Assembly: GCF_946480185.1 (NCBI RefSeq)
Contig: NZ_CAMLIG010000049.1
Span: 1-18,082 of the forward strand
Source: an uncultured Pedobacter sp.
GTDB taxonomy: Bacteria; Bacteroidota; Bacteroidia; Sphingobacteriales; Sphingobacteriaceae
Length of the DNA stretch: 18,082 bases
Direction: 5' to 3'
Shown: piece by piece, positions 1 to 8,532 of the stretch
How positions within the stretch are numbered: position 1 is the first letter of the stretch
Layout: every line of letters starts with the position of its first letter
Notes under the pieces: generated by a model
Seen by the model: only the letters and a program-made list of their open reading frames with translations
Database searches by the model: none
Told to the model about the DNA's origin: nothing
Program-made: the position numbers and the translations under genes

Positions 1-1
1 T

Positions 2-1708
2 ATAACTTTTGAAGTATCTTTTACCCAGCCCCAAGCTCATTATGCAGATGTTAAAATGACCATCGGCCATATCAAAAAAGATGAACTTGTTTTAAAAATG
101 CCCGTATGGACACCAGGTTCGTATTTAGTGAGGGAGTTTTCAAAAAATGTGGATTCATTTGTGGCTACAGCCGATGGTGAAAAAATTGCTTTTGTTAAGG
201 TTGCCAAAAACGCATGGAAAATCAATACAAAAGGCAAAAACAACATTACAGTTAGTTACAGGGTTTACAGTTTTGAGGTTTCTGTACGTACCAGTTTTGT
301 GGATGAATCACATGCTTTTTTATCGCCGACAGGGATGTTTATGTATCCAGAGGGAGCTTTAAACCTTTCTTCTACAGTTACTATTTTCCCCTATAAAAAC
401 TGGGCAAAAGTTTCAACCGGTTTAGTGCCTGTTGCAGGTAAAAAGTTTACGTACAGTGCCGATAATTTTGATCAGCTTTTTGATTGTCCAATAGAGGTAG
501 GCAATCAGGATGTTTTTGAGTTTGCCGCAGCCGGTGTTAAGCATGAAGTTGCAATGGTTGGCGGCGGCAATTACGATAAGGAAAAGCTTAAAATAGATAT
601 GGCGAGAATTGTGGAGCAGGAAACCGCAGTTTATGGTGAAAATCCGAATAAAAATTATGTGTTTATTGTGCACAACTACCAAGTTGGCGGTGGCGGACTG
701 GAGCATTTGAATTCCACGGTTTTAGGAGCCTCCAGAAATGGCTATACAGATCCTTCAACTTACCAATCGTTTTTGAGTTTGGTAGCGCATGAATATTTCC
801 ATTTATGGAATATTAAACGCCTGAGGCCAATTGCTTTAGGTCCATTTAATTACGATGCCGAAAACTACACCACTAATTTATGGATTGCCGAAGGCTTTAC
901 CGCTTATTATGATAATTTGATGGTGCAACGTATTGGCGCTTATACTGCCAACGAGTGGTTAACCATTATAGAAGACGATATTAATGCTGTAGAAAATAGG
1001 TTAGGCAACAAAGTACAAACATTAAGCGAGGCAAGTTTTGATGCCTGGATAAAACATTACCGCCCAAATGAAAACAGCAGCAATACCACGGTTTCTTATT
1101 ATGTTAAAGGCTCTTTGATTGCATGTATGTTAGATTTAGCCATAATTAACGCTTCAGGTGCCAAGCTGTCTTTGGATGATGCCATGCGTTTTGCATACGA
1201 TGAGTATTATAAGAAAAAGGGTAGAGGTTATACCGATGCCGAGTTTAAGTCCGTTTTAGAGAAATACACGAAACAAAACTTAGATCAGTTTTATGCAGCT
1301 TACATCAACGGAACAAAGCGTTTAGATTTTGCCAAATATTTGAGCTACGCTGGCTTTAAATTTACGGAACAGCCTGCAGACCAAAGCAAACCTTATTTAG
1401 GAATTACTCTTACAAAAAACACTACAGAAATAGCATCCGTGTCAACAAACACGGCCGCCTGGGAAGCAGGTTTAAACGTAAAAGATGAAATTATTGCCAT
1501 TAACGGAGAACGCGTAAGTGACCCTTTAACCTACATCGCCGATAAAAACGTTAATGATGAACTGGATTTTTTAATTAACCGAGACGGTATTTTAAAGCAC
1601 TTTAAAGTGGTACTAAAACCTAGCAGTTCAAAGAAGTTTGAAATTAGCCAGTTAGAAAATCCATCAGAAAAACAGAAAGCTGTTTTGGAGAAATGGTTGA
1701 GTTTGTAA
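2..1708 (+). CDS. M61 family metallopeptidase with PDZ domain (5' truncated by window edge)
   Basis: The frame is open from base 2, and the residues before the first in-window ATG (position 56) read ITFEVSFTQPQAHYADV, typical of the N-terminal strand of M61 peptidases, so the true start lies left of the window. The zinc site is visible: HEYFH at nt 788–802 gives two His ligands and the catalytic Glu, and the Glu of WIAEGF (nt 890–892) is the third ligand. A C-terminal PDZ domain begins near nt 1394 (YLGITL, then the AGLNVKDEIIAINGE carboxylate-loop region). Members of this family are glycyl-type aminopeptidases, often exported, but a signal peptide cannot be judged because the start is missing. 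Substrate unknown. The gene appears monocistronic, ends with TAA at 1706–1708, and is followed by a repeat-like spacer. Confidence 0.93.
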   Translation: MTFEVSFTQPQAHYADVKMTIGHIKKDELVLKMPVWTPGSYLVREFSKNVDSFVATADGEKIAFVKVAKNAWKINTKGKNNITVSYRVYSFEVSVRTSFVDESHAFLSPTGMFMYPEGALNLSSTVTIFPYKNWAKVSTGLVPVAGKKFTYSADNFDQLFDCPIEVGNQDVFEFAAAGVKHEVAMVGGGNYDKEKLKIDMARIVEQETAVYGENPNKNYVFIVHNYQVGGGGLEHLNSTVLGASRNGYTDPSTYQSFLSLVAHEYFHLWNIKRLRPIALGPFNYDAENYTTNLWIAEGFTAYYDNLMVQRIGAYTANEWLTIIEDDINAVENRLGNKVQTLSEASFDAWIKHYRPNENSSNTTVSYYVKGSLIACMLDLAIINASGAKLSLDDAMRFAYDEYYKKKGRGYTDAEFKSVLEKYTKQNLDQFYAAYINGTKRLDFAKYLSYAGFKFTEQPADQSKPYLGITLTKNTTEIASVSTNTAAWEAGLNVKDEIIAINGERVSDPLTYIADKNVNDELDFLINRDGILKHFKVVLKPSSSKKFEISQLENPSEKQKAVLEKWLSL

Positions 1709-2055
1709 GAAAATTAAATGGCTATGATTTTTTTTTCAAAAAAGCCGGACTTGCGGGTTTGCTCTGCTAAATTTAATAAAAAGAGCGCCCATATATTCTA
1801 AAACCACAACCATTAATAACCGATAAATTCCGCCTTGTCGGTTGCGGTAGTGGTGAAGAGGTTCAAGCACTACTTTTGTAGCAAGTGGCGTAGCGGCGGC
1901 TTTTTTGGTTACTTTTTTCAGCTGAAGGAAAATTGCGAAGCACTCTTGAATGCCTATTAAAAAAAATAGCAAAAGATGAAAAAAAGTTACTAGCCCCGCG
2001 GCAATGAGCGGGAGAATTAAGAAATTAAAGAGAAACTTTAAAACTCCAGCTGTCT
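1709..2055. other. Intergenic spacer with repeat-like sequence between convergent genes
   Basis: This 347-nt gap separates the convergent M61 and beta-barrel genes. A minus-strand open frame at 1736–1972 has no family resemblance, and its composition (KKVTKKAAATPLATK stretch) resembles spurious peptides I recall from interspersed intergenic repeats of Sphingobacteriaceae. A small hairpin, CCCGC/GCGGG with an 8-nt loop, lies at 1995–2012 and could help end transcription from either side, but it lacks a T-tract. I see no gene here. Confidence 0.5.
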
Positions 2056-2556
2056 TTAAAAAGTATATCTAATCGTCAGCGCTGCTTCCAAATCTAAAAA
2101 CGGACCTCTTGCCAGCTCTAATCTTGGGTGCAAATCCAAAGAAGTTGAAATTGGTAATTGTGGCAACTGCCATTCTAACCCTAAAATACCATCTGCACCA
2201 ATCAACATGCCACTATCGCCATAATACCTGTCTTTGCCGTACGCTCTGTAATAGCTATCACCACTAATTCCGCCAATGTGCGCTCCTGCACCATAATACC
2301 AGTTTAAAGAAGGTTCTGCAAAAGCAACAGCTTGTTTTTCATATAAACCGGTTACTACAAAAACGCCTGGTCTAAAACCAATAATCCCTTCTAATGCAGT
2401 ATCAGACGAGATAAAGTGCTTTAAACTTATTCCATTTTCATAGCCGCCCAATCTTAATCCCACTGATGTGTTGTAATTTGACTGTGCCGATGCAGTTATG
2501 CTCAATGATACTATAAGCATCAATAATGCTAACATTTTCAATAAATTCTTTCTCAT
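2056..2556 (-). CDS. Small outer-membrane beta-barrel protein, function unknown
   Basis: The 166-residue product starts with a clear signal peptide (MRKNLLKMLALLMLIVSLSI, cleavage probably after TASA before QSN). The mature part of about 140 residues alternates polar and hydrophobic residues, with many Gly and Tyr, and ends in ALTIRYTF. A C-terminal Phe in such a beta-signal is typical of substrates of the outer-membrane assembly machinery. Size and pattern suit an eight-stranded barrel. I cannot assign a ligand or pore role. The ATG at 2554–2556 is chosen because it places the signal peptide at the N-terminus; no Shine-Dalgarno sequence is seen, which is usual in Bacteroidota. The gene is divergent from the acyl-CoA ligase and shares a 301-nt promoter region with it. 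Confidence 0.85.
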   Translation of the reverse strand: MRKNLLKMLALLMLIVSLSITASAQSNYNTSVGLRLGGYENGISLKHFISSDTALEGIIGFRPGVFVVTGLYEKQAVAFAEPSLNWYYGAGAHIGGISGDSYYRAYGKDRYYGDSGMLIGADGILGLEWQLPQLPISTSLDLHPRLELARGPFLDLEAALTIRYTF

Positions 2557-2857
2557 AATTATATAAAATCAATTTAGCTCGCCTAGGCACAAAATAAATG
2601 CCAAGCAAGCATATAAGTTTAACCCACAACAATTTTTTAAATCTATAATTGTAAGTGTTTGATGTTTATTGCTTTATGTTTTGTTAAATATGATGGTTAA
2701 AATGACCTAAGCTGTCATGGTAATAATTCTGAGACTTTCAGATTATAAATACCCGATTTTCGTAGGTTTTGTGCTTTAATTTTTTATTTTTGATTTAGAG
2801 CGAGTTTTTGTTTTGATAAAGCTCCACATAAACCAAATACCATTAATTCTTAATATT
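2557..2857. other. Divergent promoter region
   Basis: The region separates the start of the minus-strand beta-barrel gene from the ATG of the acyl-CoA ligase, so it must carry promoters for both. On the plus strand TATTTTTG at 2785–2792 matches the Bacteroidota -7 box TAnnTTTG. No convincing -7 box was found for the minus-strand gene. No RNA gene or extra ORF is recognisable. Confidence 0.6.
2785..2792 (+). promoter_or_regulatory. Candidate -7 box of the acyl-CoA ligase gene
   Basis: TATTTTTG fits TAnnTTTG exactly and lies 65 nt before the ATG at 2858. The expected TTTG box about 19–21 nt upstream is missing (the nearest TTTG, 2768–2771, is only 13 nt away), so this is a half-supported promoter. 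Confidence 0.35.
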
Positions 2858-4639
2858 ATGGAAACAATAAAAAGGGTTTTCGATTTGTTGAAATTCAACA
2901 AAGAGAAGTACAATAGTCAGGATATTTTAGCCTCAAAAGTTAATGGCAGCTGGAAAAAGTTCAGTGTGGACAACTTTATCGCTTACGCTGATGACGTAAG
3001 CAGAGGGCTATTAAAGTTAGGGATCAAAAAAGATGATAAAGTGGCCATTATGTCGCCCAACAGACCCGAATGGAACTTTTGCGACTTTGGCATTATGCAG
3101 ATTGGTGCTGCGCAAGTTCCAATGTACCCCACTTTGGCAGAAAACGACATCAATTTTATTATTAAGGATGCAGAAGTGAAGTTGATTTTTGTATCGGATG
3201 AAGCGCTCTTTAAAAAAATTGACAAAGTTAAAAAGGAATTTAACCTTGAGCTTGCCATTTATACTTTTGATAAAATTGCAGGTGTTGCACATTGGACAGA
3301 AGTGCAAGAGTTGGGTAAACAGCATTCATCTATAGATTTAGAACCGCATAAATCGGCCATCAAAGCAGACGACTTATTAACATTAATTTATACATCCGGC
3401 ACAACCGGAACTCCGAAAGGGGTGATGTTAACGCATGAGAATTTAATGAGCAATGTGATATACTCTGCGCCAATGTATCCTAAAGAAATTACAAGAGCAT
3501 TGAGTTTTCTGCCACTTTCGCACATCTTTGAACGTATGGTTTGCTACATGTATTTTTACTTGGGTATTTCTGTTTATTATGCAGAAAGCATGGAAACCAT
3601 AGTAGATAATTTGGTAGAGGTTAAACCACATTGTTTTACCACTGTACCCCGGTTATTGGAAAAAGTTTATGATAAAATTGTTGCTAAGGGACAGGCGCTA
3701 ACAGGACTTAAAAAATCACTTTTCTTTTGGGCTTTAGATTTAGGTCACCGTTATGAGCTGGAGGGCAAAAACGGTGTTTTTTACGAACTCCAATTAAAAA
3801 TAGCCCGCAAACTTATTTTTAGTAAATGGCAAGCCGCTTTGGGCGGAGAAATTATTGCCATTGTTTCTGGTGGTGCTGCATTACAGGAGCGTTTGGCGAG
3901 GGTTTTTTGGGGCGCAGGCATTAAAGTTTTAGAAGGTTACGGTTTAACCGAGACTTCGCCCGTGATTGCTGTTAACAGTCCGTTTAAAGGGCAAACCAAG
4001 TTTGGGACAGTGGGTAAAGTATTGGGAAACGTGGAAGTTAAAATTGCCGAAGACGGAGAAATTTTAACCAAAGGGCCAAACTTAATGAAAGGTTATTACA
4101 AACGCCCTGATGCTACTGCCGAAGCAATTACCAACGGCTGGTTTCATACCGGCGATATTGGCGAATTAAAAGATGGCTTTTTAGCAATTACGGATAGAAA
4201 AAAAGAAGTTTTTAAAACTGCCGGAGGTAAGTACATTTCTCCTCAAGTGTTAGAGAATAAATTGAAAGAGTCTGTTTATATAGAACAGGTAATGGTAGTT
4301 GGAGAAAACCGGAAGTTCCCGTCGGTATTGGTTGTTCCTAATTTTGAAAAGTTGATAGAATGGGCCTCAAGAAACGGAATTAACGAAACCAAACCTGCCG
4401 AGTTGATTAAAAACGAAAAAGTGTGTGATAAGATTTGGATGGAAATTGAAAAACTAAATGAGAATTTTGGGCACTGGGAAAAAATTAAAAAGTTTGCGCT
4501 ATTAGCGCAAGAATTTACGATTGATGGGGGAGAGATGACGCCTAAATTAAGCCTAAAGCGTAAGGTGATTTTAAGCAAGAATGCCAAACTGATTGATGAA
4601 ATTTACGCCGAAGGAGATATTCAAAAACATCATGTTTAG
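2858..4639 (+). CDS. Long-chain fatty-acid–CoA ligase (AMP-forming)
   Basis: The 593-residue protein belongs to the ANL adenylating superfamily and activates fatty acids to acyl-CoA through an acyl-adenylate. Visible motifs in order are the phosphate-binding loop YTSGTTGTPKG (residues 178–188), GYGLTE (360–365, adenine/AMP contact), GWFHTGD with Asp433 (ribose contact), and the hinge region ITDRKKEVFKTAGGKYISP leading into the C-terminal lid domain. Length and motif order are normal for bacterial long-chain ligases. I place the start at ATG 2858 (METIKRVF); an upstream in-frame TTG at 2813 would add 15 unsupported residues. The gene stands alone. Its product would feed beta-oxidation or phospholipid synthesis. 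Chain-length preference cannot be read from the sequence. Confidence 0.95.
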   Translation: METIKRVFDLLKFNKEKYNSQDILASKVNGSWKKFSVDNFIAYADDVSRGLLKLGIKKDDKVAIMSPNRPEWNFCDFGIMQIGAAQVPMYPTLAENDINFIIKDAEVKLIFVSDEALFKKIDKVKKEFNLELAIYTFDKIAGVAHWTEVQELGKQHSSIDLEPHKSAIKADDLLTLIYTSGTTGTPKGVMLTHENLMSNVIYSAPMYPKEITRALSFLPLSHIFERMVCYMYFYLGISVYYAESMETIVDNLVEVKPHCFTTVPRLLEKVYDKIVAKGQALTGLKKSLFFWALDLGHRYELEGKNGVFYELQLKIARKLIFSKWQAALGGEIIAIVSGGAALQERLARVFWGAGIKVLEGYGLTETSPVIAVNSPFKGQTKFGTVGKVLGNVEVKIAEDGEILTKGPNLMKGYYKRPDATAEAITNGWFHTGDIGELKDGFLAITDRKKEVFKTAGGKYISPQVLENKLKESVYIEQVMVVGENRKFPSVLVVPNFEKLIEWASRNGINETKPAELIKNEKVCDKIWMEIEKLNENFGHWEKIKKFALLAQEFTIDGGEMTPKLSLKRKVILSKNAKLIDEIYAEGDIQKHHV

Positions 4640-5065
4640 ACGAAGCTTAAATATTAACTTATAGGATGCGTTCTTTGCTGGTGAGACGTTTCTTTACCTA
4701 CCATTGACGTTTTTTATAATTAGACGATTTAAAGCAGGGCCGTTTTGTCCTGCTGAGTCCTTCAACAAGTTCAGGGAAGCATAAATCCATCGGCTCTCCT
4801 TAGACTCCCATCAGGGCAACTGTCGCTTGAGTTTTGCGGAATTGCATATCTGTTTCAGTTTGTCTTCGGCTCCCGCTCATACTTACACTAAGGTTATTTC
4901 CTACTGAGCAGGGAGAAGAGTCTTCCGCTCCGCTATGGGTGATATCCCTCATATTGTTGATAAATCATGAGTTTTAACGTCATTTCATGTTGATTGATAT
5001 GAGATAATTAGACCTCACAAATAACGGCTTATAGGAGGTTGTTCACTGTATTCCCAATCTGTCAC
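4640..5065. other. Intergenic spacer, no gene recognised
   Basis: This 426-nt gap lies between the ends of the convergent acyl-CoA ligase and response-regulator genes. It contains a short hairpin (AGCAGG at 4733–4738 pairing with CCTGCT at 4749–4754) just after the ligase, a possible weak terminator. Next is CCTTCAACAAGTTCAGGG (4759–4776), which resembles a dispersed intergenic repeat type common in Bacteroidota. All frames are broken and no RNA gene is evident. Confidence 0.5.
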
Positions 5066-5428
5066 TTAATTAATCAGGCTTTTTACCACCTCCAATAAAT
5101 GGTCATAATCAAAAGGTTTAGCGATGAATGCATTAGCCTGCGCATCCGTAGCAATTTGTTCTCCATCTCTGCTGGCCGAGATGATAATCACAGGTAGATC
5201 TTTATAGCTTGGGTTTTTACGGATCATCTGGAGAATCTGGTCTCCTGATAAAACAGGCATCCATAAATCCAGTATAATTAAATCTGGATTTTGTTGCTCC
5301 ATCACAGCTCGTACATTTAAACTGTTTATTTCAGAAATGATGGTATGGCCGGTTTCTTCCAGTATCAGTCCTAAAACATCCAGAATTCCTTCATCATCGT
5401 CGCAAATCAATATTTTTTTACCGCTCAT
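5066..5428 (-). CDS. Single-domain response regulator (CheY-like receiver)
   Basis: The 120-residue product is a receiver domain only, with no DNA-binding or enzymatic output. The acidic pocket is Asp10–Asp12, the phospho-acceptor is Asp54 (LIILDLWMP), the switch residue is Ser84 (IIISAS), and the conserved lysine is Lys104 (AKPFD). The ATG at 5426–5428 gives the normal start MSGKKILICDD; a longer in-frame form beginning at 5488 would add 20 residues lying wholly inside the kinase gene. The start overlaps the kinase stop by 11 nt, so the two are co-transcribed and probably translationally coupled. It is presumably phosphorylated by the adjacent LOV kinase and acts as a diffusible messenger or phosphate sink for an output not encoded here. 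Confidence 0.92.
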   Translation of the reverse strand: MSGKKILICDDDEGILDVLGLILEETGHTIISEINSLNVRAVMEQQNPDLIILDLWMPVLSGDQILQMIRKNPSYKDLPVIIISASRDGEQIATDAQANAFIAKPFDYDHLLEVVKSLIN

Positions 5429-6974
5429 TTCCGTTTTTCCCGTTTTTTGGTAAGGTAAAACTAAAGGTTGAACCCTTTCCTTTTTCACTCTCTACCCATA
5501 AAGTACCTTTATGGTTTTTGATAATCTGGTCGCAAACATACAAGCCTATCCCCAAGCCAGGGAAACGTTTCTGAATCTCGCTCCCTCTAAAAAAGCGCTC
5601 AAATACCTTTTTCTTATCCTCTACACTCATCCCCACGCCGTAATCCCTAATAGATACCTTTACAAATTCGCTAACGTTTGAAATGTTCACTTCAATCCTG
5701 CTCGACTCGGGCCCATACTTTATCGCGTTTGACAATAAATTATTGAGCACCTGTATAATATGGGTTTCATCTGCGATGATGGTTGAATGGGTTTCACCCT
5801 GAAGAATAATCTGATGATGGTGTGCGGATGCCTGAATCCCTTCGATAACTTCCTTCACCATTTTATCAAAATCAAAGCTGGCCTCATGTAATTCAATATT
5901 GCCAGTCTGTATTCTGGATACATCCAGCAGTTCGGCAATTAAGCTGTTCAACCGCTCCACATACAAAGACACCTTATCAAAGGTTGCCCTAAATTTCTCC
6001 GTAGCCTCTTTAGGAATATTTCTTTGCAGTATCTGCATATAGCCCTTAATGGTAGTGAGCGGAGTTTTGAGTTCATGACTGGCGATGGATAGGAAATCAT
6101 CCTTGCGCCGCTCTATTTCCTTACGCTCTGTAATATCTTCAATGGCTAACAATATCTGATCTTTAAACTGGCCTTCCAATTCTATTCTGTAAGCATTTAA
6201 AAGCATCAGTTTTTTACCGATATGAGGAAATTCATGCTCCACCTCAAAATCAACAACCGGGTTATTGGTGGGTAAAATCTTTACTAAAAGCTCTCGCAGT
6301 AGGGGGATATCCCATTGTTTATTTCCCAGTTCATAAAGTTGCTCGCCTAAAGTCTCCTCTAAAGTTACCTTAAACGTTCTCAAGAAATGTTGATTGGCAC
6401 TTAACACATGAAATTTAGGATCAAGCACCAGCAAGCCCTCTCTAACCGTCTCAATAATACTGCTCAAAAACACCTCACTGTCTTTTAAGGCTATATTCCC
6501 TTCCTTCACTTTTTTCTCCATCAGCGCCTTTTGCTGACGTAAATCATGCTCCACCTTTTTTCGCTCCGTTACATCATTCTGTACACCTATAAAATGGGTA
6601 ATCGTACCTTCCGAGTCCTTTACTGGCGACATGTATAATTCGTTCCAGAATAGGTCGCCATTTTTACGGTAATTTCTAATCTCTACGGTGCAATCCAAGC
6701 CTTGCTTTATACAATTGGCTAATATTGCCCGCTGTTCCTGGTTCCTGTCTTCTGCCTGTAAAAACCTGCAATTATGTCCAATAATCTCGTTGCGCTGGTA
6801 GCCGCTAATTTTTTCAAAAGCAGTATTGCAATATACAATTGGATTGTCAGGCTGTTTGTTATCTGTAATGATAACACCCGATATGGAAGCATCTAACGCT
6901 TTGGTTAGGATTTCAAAATTTTCATTGGTGGAATCTCCGGACAAATCGAATTTTCCTTTTTGGAATGTACTCAA
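5418..6974 (-). CDS. LOV–PAS sensor histidine kinase (putative blue-light receptor)
   Basis: The 518-residue protein has no membrane segment, so it is cytosolic. Residues about 25–139 form a LOV domain. GHNCRFLQ (66–73) supplies the photoactive Cys69 plus Arg70 and Gln73, and Asn101, Asn111 (FWNELYMSP) and Gln132 (GVQNDVT) match the flavin-contacting residues of LOV photoreceptors. A short linker leads to a second PAS domain (about 168–285). HisKA follows, with phospho-acceptor His300 in SIASHELKTPL. The ATPase domain shows the N-box with Asn416, the G1 box with Asp444 (DYGVGM) and the G2 box GLGIGL (473–478). The start appears to be TTG at 6974, because an in-frame stop lies 11 codons upstream and the next internal Met is residue 115. 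Family knowledge predicts a flavin-cysteinyl adduct on blue light that changes kinase activity. Its partner is the overlapping receiver gene. Confidence 0.92.
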   Translation of the reverse strand: MSTFQKGKFDLSGDSTNENFEILTKALDASISGVIITDNKQPDNPIVYCNTAFEKISGYQRNEIIGHNCRFLQAEDRNQEQRAILANCIKQGLDCTVEIRNYRKNGDLFWNELYMSPVKDSEGTITHFIGVQNDVTERKKVEHDLRQQKALMEKKVKEGNIALKDSEVFLSSIIETVREGLLVLDPKFHVLSANQHFLRTFKVTLEETLGEQLYELGNKQWDIPLLRELLVKILPTNNPVVDFEVEHEFPHIGKKLMLLNAYRIELEGQFKDQILLAIEDITERKEIERRKDDFLSIASHELKTPLTTIKGYMQILQRNIPKEATEKFRATFDKVSLYVERLNSLIAELLDVSRIQTGNIELHEASFDFDKMVKEVIEGIQASAHHHQIILQGETHSTIIADETHIIQVLNNLLSNAIKYGPESSRIEVNISNVSEFVKVSIRDYGVGMSVEDKKKVFERFFRGSEIQKRFPGLGIGLYVCDQIIKNHKGTLWVESEKGKGSTFSFTLPKNGKNGNER

Positions 6975-7258
6975 GAGGCATCTATTTTGTGTTACTAATT
7001 CATTCTAAAACTTCGACTATATAATGAGAAGAAAACCCTGATCCCATCAGCAAAAGCATCTGTTTACATTTCCAAAAATTATATGATCTCTATTAAGAAT
7101 CTTATCTGAGCAAAAAATACAAAAACCAAACCAAAAAAATGAGGGGATTCATTTAGGATTTCTTTAGCATCATCTTGCCGCTTTGCGCTATCTTTATAAT
7201 TGGATGCCGATTATGATCATGTTTTGATTTGGGCGTTTTAACACGCTGTACGCTATAT

Positions 7259-7288
7259 CTTTTTGTTCGCCCGCTGGCCAACAAAAAG
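7259..7288. repeat. Hairpin-forming intergenic repeat
   Basis: CTTTTTGTT (7259–7267) pairs perfectly with AACAAAAAG (7280–7288). After one C/C mismatch, GCC (7269–7271) pairs with GGC (7276–7278) around a CGCT loop. There is no T-run after it on the plus strand, and it sits far from a gene end, so it looks more like a palindromic interspersed repeat than a terminator. Confidence 0.5.
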
Positions 7289-7393
7289 GATGTCGCTCCC
7301 ATCGTTAACGCGGTTAATGCATCTTCATTCCTAAAATATCAGAAGATATCGCTATTAATTTAACATTGCTTTCAAGTCCCATCACTAGTACTT

Positions 7394-7415
7394 CCACCCC
7401 GTCACCACCCCGTCA
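7394..7415. repeat. Tandem 11-mer, two copies
   Basis: CCACCCCGTCA occurs twice back to back (7394–7404 and 7405–7415), and the second copy runs directly into the 27-bp repeat at 7411–7437. Confidence 0.7.
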
Positions 7416-7437
7416 CCTCGACGCTAGGAGAGGTCTC
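7411..7437. repeat. 27-bp direct repeat, left copy
   Basis: The unit begins CGTCACCTCGACGCTAGG and ends GAGAGGTCTC. It is identical over 27 bp to 8533–8559. Inside it ACCTC and GAGGT form a 5-bp inverted pair around 10 nt. The two copies bracket the HNH endonuclease gene. Confidence 0.9.
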
Positions 7438-7516
7438 CAATTTCCTAGCACTTACCCGTTCTTCCATCATCTCCCACTTGTTTTATTTCATATATTTCCC
7501 TAAGCTTGCCAAAGCA

Positions 7517-8473
7517 ATGCAGCAATATCTCAACAAATACCTCAAAGCACTAAGCCACCTCAAACGTGGAAACACCCCTATGGGCATTGCTCCGCATAAA
7601 CCCGTTCTGCTCATCAGCATCATCGAACTCATCGAAAAAGGTATCATTACCGAAAATAAGGTGTACATCAATGCCGATCTGGTAGGAACTTTCAAAGAAA
7701 ACTGGCAGTTATTGGTGAACACCCTGCATCAAGCCGATTTTACCCAGCCCTTCTACTACCTGCAGAGCGATAAGGCAGGAGGGGAGCCCTTCTGGTTTCT
7801 GGTGCCTTATCCCGGATGCCAAATCAACGCCCATATCAAAAGCGTGAGCACTTTAGCCCATACCGTAGCTTATGGATGTTTTAGCGTAGAGCTGTTCCAC
7901 CTGCTCAATGATACGCTCTCCAGAAGTGTCATCAAGCAGGTGCTGTTGGATAGCTATTTCCCAGTAACCCAACAAAACCTCCAAAACAATGCAAAAGGAG
8001 CGGGATACCTCCACCAGCTTCAGGATTATGTCCTTAACGAACCGGAAGTTCAGTACAGACGGATTAAAATAGAAACCGAGGAAGATGTATTTGTGCGGGG
8101 CGGACTGTTCAAAAAGCTCATTCCCAGAGCTTATGCTTCCACCTGTAGCTTTACCGGTATGCAACTCACTTCCACCTATGGGCATCATTTTATAGATGCC
8201 TGCCACATTGTGCCTTTTAGCCTTACGCATGACGATAAAATCAGTAACGGCATTGCTCTCTGCCCCAATATGCACCGGGCTTTTGATAGGGGACTGTTAA
8301 GCATTGATGAAAACTACCGGTTGCTGGTGTCTTCCGGAATCATCGAAGACCCTGAGCATCATTATAGCATTACTAAACTGGACGGTAAACAAATCAACCT
8401 GCCACCCGGAGAAAAATATTATCCCGCACAGGAGAACCTGGCTTGGCATCGGGAAAATGTTTTTAAGGGGTGA
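7517..8473 (+). CDS. HNH endonuclease with probable N-terminal sulfur-binding-like domain (type IV restriction candidate)
   Basis: The 318-residue protein ends in an HNH_2-type nuclease. CSFTGMQL opens the domain, His230 lies in ACHIVPFS, Asn244 in SNGIALCPN, and His253 in MHRAFDRGLLSID, giving the H–N–H metal-binding set. The N-terminal half has the motif APHKPVLLISIIELIE (His27, Lys28, Pro29), then F-x-x-x-W and PFYYL, and W (PFWFL). This resembles the phosphorothioate-DNA-binding SBD of ScoMcrA-like enzymes, which cut DNA carrying sulfur in the backbone; that assignment is inference. I start at ATG 7517 because the upstream TTG at 7478 adds 13 unsupported residues. It stands alone, without a methylase or dnd genes nearby, is richer in GC than the core genes in sampled lines (about 45–57%), and is flanked by 27-bp repeats. 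Confidence 0.85.
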   Translation: MQQYLNKYLKALSHLKRGNTPMGIAPHKPVLLISIIELIEKGIITENKVYINADLVGTFKENWQLLVNTLHQADFTQPFYYLQSDKAGGEPFWFLVPYPGCQINAHIKSVSTLAHTVAYGCFSVELFHLLNDTLSRSVIKQVLLDSYFPVTQQNLQNNAKGAGYLHQLQDYVLNEPEVQYRRIKIETEEDVFVRGGLFKKLIPRAYASTCSFTGMQLTSTYGHHFIDACHIVPFSLTHDDKISNGIALCPNMHRAFDRGLLSIDENYRLLVSSGIIEDPEHHYSITKLDGKQINLPPGEKYYPAQENLAWHRENVFKG

Positions 8474-8532
8474 AATGGTCATTGACTTCCTAAAGACATC
8501 CTTCCTTTCCATGCCATCGCATACATCCACTG

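Larger units (their letters stand above)
6975..7516. other. Intergenic region between kinase and HNH genes, with repeats
   Basis: This 542-nt region separates the divergent kinase and HNH genes. It should hold the kinase promoter, though no clear TTTG/TAnnTTTG pair was found on the minus strand. It contains a hairpin repeat (7259–7288), a tandem 11-mer (7394–7415) and the first copy of a 27-bp repeat (7411–7437). No ORF with recognisable content is present. Confidence 0.55.

Noticed and set aside
1736..1972. Minus-strand 78-codon open frame after the M61 gene
   Set aside because: Low-complexity composition, no start context or motif, and repeat-like DNA; treated as spacer.
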